Of a stretch of DNA of 41,333 bases, positions 38,273-41,333 are shown in pieces. Source of the stretch: Luteitalea sp. (GTDB lineage Bacteria; Acidobacteriota; Vicinamibacteria; Vicinamibacterales; Vicinamibacteraceae); assembly GCA_009377605.1 (NCBI GenBank), contig WHTT01000051.1:8548-49880 (forward strand). Reading direction: 5' to 3'. The notes beneath the pieces are model-generated. The model did no database searches and was not told where the DNA came from. It saw only the letters and a list, made by a program, of their open reading frames with translations. Every line of letters starts with the position of its first letter. The first letter of the stretch is position 1. Position numbers and translations under genes: made by a program.

Positions 38273-40978
38273 ATGCGACTGGAGCGCTGGTTCTACACGG
38301 TGCCGCTCCGGCTGCGTGCCCTGTTTCGCCGCCGACAACTCGATCACGAGCTGAACGAGGAGTTGCAGGATCACATCGAGCGGCAGATTGACGAGCACGT
38401 CGCGAAAGGGCTGACGCTCGAACAGGCACGCACCGTCGTTTTGCGTCGCTTTGGCGGCCTCGAGCGACGCAAGGAGGAGTGCCGCGACATGCGACGCCTG
38501 AACCTCGTTGAAGACCTATGGAAGGACGTCGGGCATGCCGTGCGCGTGCTGCGCCGGAGTCCGGGCTTCACAGCCGTCGCCGTCTTGACGCTCGCCCTCG
38601 GGATCGGCGCGAACACCGCCATTTTCAGCGTGGTGTACGGCGTGTTGCTGAAGCCACTTTCGCTTCATCAGCCGGACCGCCTGCTCGCCGTGTGGCTCCG
38701 GGCTCCAGGGCTCAACATACCCCTGCTCGAACAGGGTCCTGCCACGTACTTTACCTATCGTGAGACCGGTCGGGTCTTCGAGGATATCGCGTTATGGGAC
38801 GCCACACAGGTCTCGGTTACCGAACGCGGCGAGCCGGAGCGCGCACAGGCCTTACGAGTCACGGACGGCCTGCTGCCGCTGCTGCGCGTGCAGCCGCTGC
38901 TCGGCCGGACTTTCACGAAGGAGGATGATGCCCCTGGCAGCCCACTGCGGGTGATCTTGATGCACGGGTATTGGCAGCGCAGGTTCGGCGGCGCCCCAGA
39001 CGCGGTCGGGCAGTCACTGAACGTTGATGGTCAGCCTCATGAGGTGATCGGTGTCCTGCCACGATCGTTTACGTTCCCGCGCACGGCTGCTGCCGTGTTG
39101 TTGCCATTCCAACTCAATCGAGCCGAGGTGGTCGTGGGAACGGACTTCAGCTATCAGGCGATCGCACGGCTGAAGCCTCGCGTCACCCTCGAACAGGCCA
39201 ACGCGGACGTGGCGCGCATGATCCCGCTGATGTTCGATCGGTTTCCGTTGCCGCCCGGAGCCACGCGCAAGATGTTCGACGAGGTGCGGCTGGGTCCGAA
39301 TGTGCACCCACTTTCCGCGGACGTGATCGGCGACGCCGACCGCGTGCTGTGGATTCTCTTTGGTACGGTGGGCCTGGTGCTCCTCATTGCGTGTGCGAAC
39401 GTGGCCAATCTCTTCCTCGTGCGAACAGAGGGACGCCAGCAGGAGCTCGCAATCCGTGCCGCGCTCGGAGCCAGTCGCGGCCGCATGGCCCGAGAGCTGC
39501 TGTCGGAGAGTGTGGGATTGGCGCTCGCGGGCGGAGCAGTCGGCGTGGCGCTCGCCTTCGCCGGCACCGGCCTTCTCGCGTGGATGGCACCACCAACCTT
39601 GCGGCGGATCGACGAGATCGCCATCGATCCGGTGGTATTGCTGTTCACGCTGGCCCTCTCGGTGCTGACGGGCCTCGTGTTCGGCCTCATTCCGGTCATG
39701 AGATTCTGGACGCCGAACGTCGCGGCGCTCAAGGAAGGTGGCCGGTCGGCGAGCGACGCACCCTGGCGGCATCGGGCGCGCAACGTGCTCGTGGTGTCAG
39801 AGGTCGCGCTGGCCGTCGTGCTGCTGGTTGTGTCCGGGTTGATGATTCGGACGTTCGTGGCCTTGCGACAGGTCGATCCGGGTTTCGTGCGGCCCGAGGA
39901 GGTGCAGACGTTCCGCGTCTCGATTCCCGAGGCGCTTGTCGAGGATCCGCAACAAGCCGTCCGCACATACGAGCAGATCGCCCAGCGCCTCGAGCAAGTG
40001 CCTGGTGTCATCTCGGTCGGCCTCTCGTCCTCCGTGACGATGGACGGCATCAGGCGTAACGGTTCGCTTTTCGTCGAGGACTTCTCCGAAGCAAGCAGAG
40101 GGCCGACTCCGCTTCGCCGCGACAAGCGGATCGCGCCTGGCTACTTCGAGACGATGGGCAACCCGGTGCTCGTCGGCCGGGCGATCACGTGGGCTGATAG
40201 CGACCAGGCCAGACCCGTCGCGATCGTCTCCGAGAGTCTGGCGCGCGAGTATTGGCACGACCCTGCCGAAGCCATCGGCAAGCGGATCAGGGAGGGCCTC
40301 GAGGGCCCGTGGCGGGAAATCATCGGCGTGGTCGGAAACGAACGCGACGATGGCCTCAACCAGCCAGCGCCGGCCATCGTGTATTGGCCGATGCTGATGA
40401 GGGAGTTTGAGAACAGCCCGATTTCCATGGCGCGCAACGTGGCGTATGTGGTTCGGTCGGACCGCATGGGCTCCCCGAGCTTTCTGCGCGAGCTCCAGCA
40501 AGCAGTCTGGTCAGTCAATCCAAACCTGCCGCTCGCCAATGTGCGGACCCTTGAGGAGATTCGCGCGAACTCGATGGCCCAGACCTCGTTCACGCTGGTC
40601 ATGCTGGCGATCGCTGCGGGGGTTGCGCTACTGCTCGGCATCGTGGGGATCTATGGCGTGGTTGCGTACATTGCGGCGCAGCGGACCCGCGAGATTGGCA
40701 TCCGCATGGCGCTCGGCGCGCAGACGGGTGATGTGCGCCGGCTGTTTCTTCGACACGGCTTCGTGTTAACACTGGCCGGCATCGTACTCGGCATCGGCGC
40801 CGCTATGCTGCTCACGCGTGTCATGTCGTCGTTGTTGTTTGGCGTTGGCCCGACGGATCCCTTGACCTACGTCGTGGTCACGGTGAGTCTCACGAGCGTT
40901 GCCCTGTTGGCGACGTATCTTCCCGCCCGCCGCGCGTCGCGCATCGACCCCATCATCGCCTTACGGTCGGAAATCTAG
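38273..40978 (+). CDS. ADOP-family ABC transporter permease (MacB/FtsX type)
   Basis: A 901-residue permease of the same type as that at 424-3132, but with another prefix domain: LRALFRRRQLDHELNEELQDH, GLTLEQARTVVLRRFGG. The first transmembrane helix (FTAVAVLTLALGIGANTAIF) is followed by a MacB-like periplasmic domain, helices around ~365-490, a second periplasmic part and a final FtsX domain ending in PARRASRIDPIIALRSE. No ATPase or PadR gene is adjacent. Another ADOP gene starts 192 bases downstream on the same strand. Function as efflux or export permease is inferred from MacB. Confidence 0.93.
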   Translation: MRLERWFYTVPLRLRALFRRRQLDHELNEELQDHIERQIDEHVAKGLTLEQARTVVLRRFGGLERRKEECRDMRRLNLVEDLWKDVGHAVRVLRRSPGFTAVAVLTLALGIGANTAIFSVVYGVLLKPLSLHQPDRLLAVWLRAPGLNIPLLEQGPATYFTYRETGRVFEDIALWDATQVSVTERGEPERAQALRVTDGLLPLLRVQPLLGRTFTKEDDAPGSPLRVILMHGYWQRRFGGAPDAVGQSLNVDGQPHEVIGVLPRSFTFPRTAAAVLLPFQLNRAEVVVGTDFSYQAIARLKPRVTLEQANADVARMIPLMFDRFPLPPGATRKMFDEVRLGPNVHPLSADVIGDADRVLWILFGTVGLVLLIACANVANLFLVRTEGRQQELAIRAALGASRGRMARELLSESVGLALAGGAVGVALAFAGTGLLAWMAPPTLRRIDEIAIDPVVLLFTLALSVLTGLVFGLIPVMRFWTPNVAALKEGGRSASDAPWRHRARNVLVVSEVALAVVLLVVSGLMIRTFVALRQVDPGFVRPEEVQTFRVSIPEALVEDPQQAVRTYEQIAQRLEQVPGVISVGLSSSVTMDGIRRNGSLFVEDFSEASRGPTPLRRDKRIAPGYFETMGNPVLVGRAITWADSDQARPVAIVSESLAREYWHDPAEAIGKRIREGLEGPWREIIGVVGNERDDGLNQPAPAIVYWPMLMREFENSPISMARNVAYVVRSDRMGSPSFLRELQQAVWSVNPNLPLANVRTLEEIRANSMAQTSFTLVMLAIAAGVALLLGIVGIYGVVAYIAAQRTREIGIRMALGAQTGDVRRLFLRHGFVLTLAGIVLGIGAAMLLTRVMSSLLFGVGPTDPLTYVVVTVSLTSVALLATYLPARRASRIDPIIALRSEI

Positions 40979-41170
40979 GCCCGACCTTCTCTTTGGCCCC
41001 CGCCCCAGGACGGCCGAAACGCACACGTCTGCGTCAATAAGGATGCCCGGGCCGCTGACGACGTCAGTCGCGTGCTGGCCGACTGGCGGGTGGCAGGTAT
41101 TGCCTCGCTCGTGGCGTTCAAGCGGGGCAGGGCTATTGGGAAAAGTGTCCACTCACAGGAGAGGTCTCCC

Positions 41171-41333
41171 ATGAGCGATCTGTTTCGGGACGTCCGGTTC
41201 GCCTGTCGGACGCTCTCGCGGTCGCCGTGGTTTGCGCTGCTTGCCGTCCTGACCTTGTCGCTAGGGATCGGAGCGACGACAGCGCTCTTCAGCCTCGTCG
41301 ACGCGGCGTTGCTACGGGCGCTCCCCTATAAGG
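41171..41333 (+). CDS. ADOP-family permease, N-terminal part (cut by window end)
   Basis: The open frame begins with ATG at 41171, preceded by an AGGAGAGG ribosome-binding site, and runs to the end of the window (54 codons). MSDLFRDVRFACRTLSRSPW and LAVLTLSLGIGATTALFSLV are the conserved start and first transmembrane helix of ADOP permeases. Unlike the other two, it lacks a soluble prefix domain, so it represents a shorter subtype. It is tandem to the permease at 38273. Confidence 0.85.
   Translation, partial: MSDLFRDVRFACRTLSRSPWFALLAVLTLSLGIGATTALFSLVDAALLRALPYK

Overview
The window looks like chromosomal DNA from a GC-rich Gram-negative soil bacterium, most likely an Acidobacteriota member of the Vicinamibacteria type. 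This is inferred from gene content: three ABC-type permeases of the acidobacterial duplicated orphan permease (ADOP) kind, one paired with a PadR regulator; a DUF5916-type outer-membrane protein; a TonB-dependent siderophore receptor; and a penicillin-acylase/PQQ-propeller/GH51/M14 set of exported enzymes. No sequence search was possible, so family names rest on motifs read by eye.

Region 1 (1-12137) is an accessory region at a tRNA-Ser(CGA) gene. The intact tRNA lies on the minus strand at 12042-12137. Its 3' end is repeated as direct copies at 57, 4467 and 11945, cutting the region into two tandem islands with related ends. Both islands carry half-palindromes with TTTAGAATC/GATTCTAAA and a GCACCCACGTGGCC arm, but no integrase. 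Island 1 (about 84-4466) holds an ADOP permease with its PadR regulator and a HEPN/MNT toxin-antitoxin pair. Island 2 (about 4493-11944) holds one tight minus-strand operon: a HigB-like toxin, a HigA-like antitoxin fused to an ImmA/IrrE zinc-peptidase domain, a 292-residue coiled-coil protein of uncertain function, and a 1504-residue protein with a nuclease-like N-terminus, a NACHT-type NTPase and a long helical-repeat C-terminus. This architecture resembles STAND antiphage proteins and is my main candidate for an undescribed defence system.

Region 2 (12192-26470) is more ordinary: tadA, then plus-strand exported proteins (DUF5916 protein, penicillin acylase, PQQ-like propeller), a methyltransferase remnant, a GPP34 protein, a minus-strand TonB siderophore receptor with a Fur-box-like palindrome, a Tat-exported GH51 arabinofuranosidase and an M14 carboxypeptidase.

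Region 3 (26508-30286) is a compact lipid-head-group cluster: phosphatidylserine decarboxylase, a membrane-anchored class III aminotransferase, a multi-spanning Mpo1-like protein and a PmtA-like phospholipid N-methyltransferase. Several of these genes touch or overlap.

Region 4 (30651-38106) mixes an unknown protein, an AlkD-like DNA repair protein, a DUF433/DUF5615 toxin-antitoxin pair whose toxin seems 3'-truncated, a SWIM-SNF2 helicase, a DUF4143 ATPase remnant beside a 23-bp periodic repeat, a reductase gene interrupted by one in-frame TAG, and a HAD phosphatase. The window ends with two tandem ADOP permeases, the last cut by the window edge.
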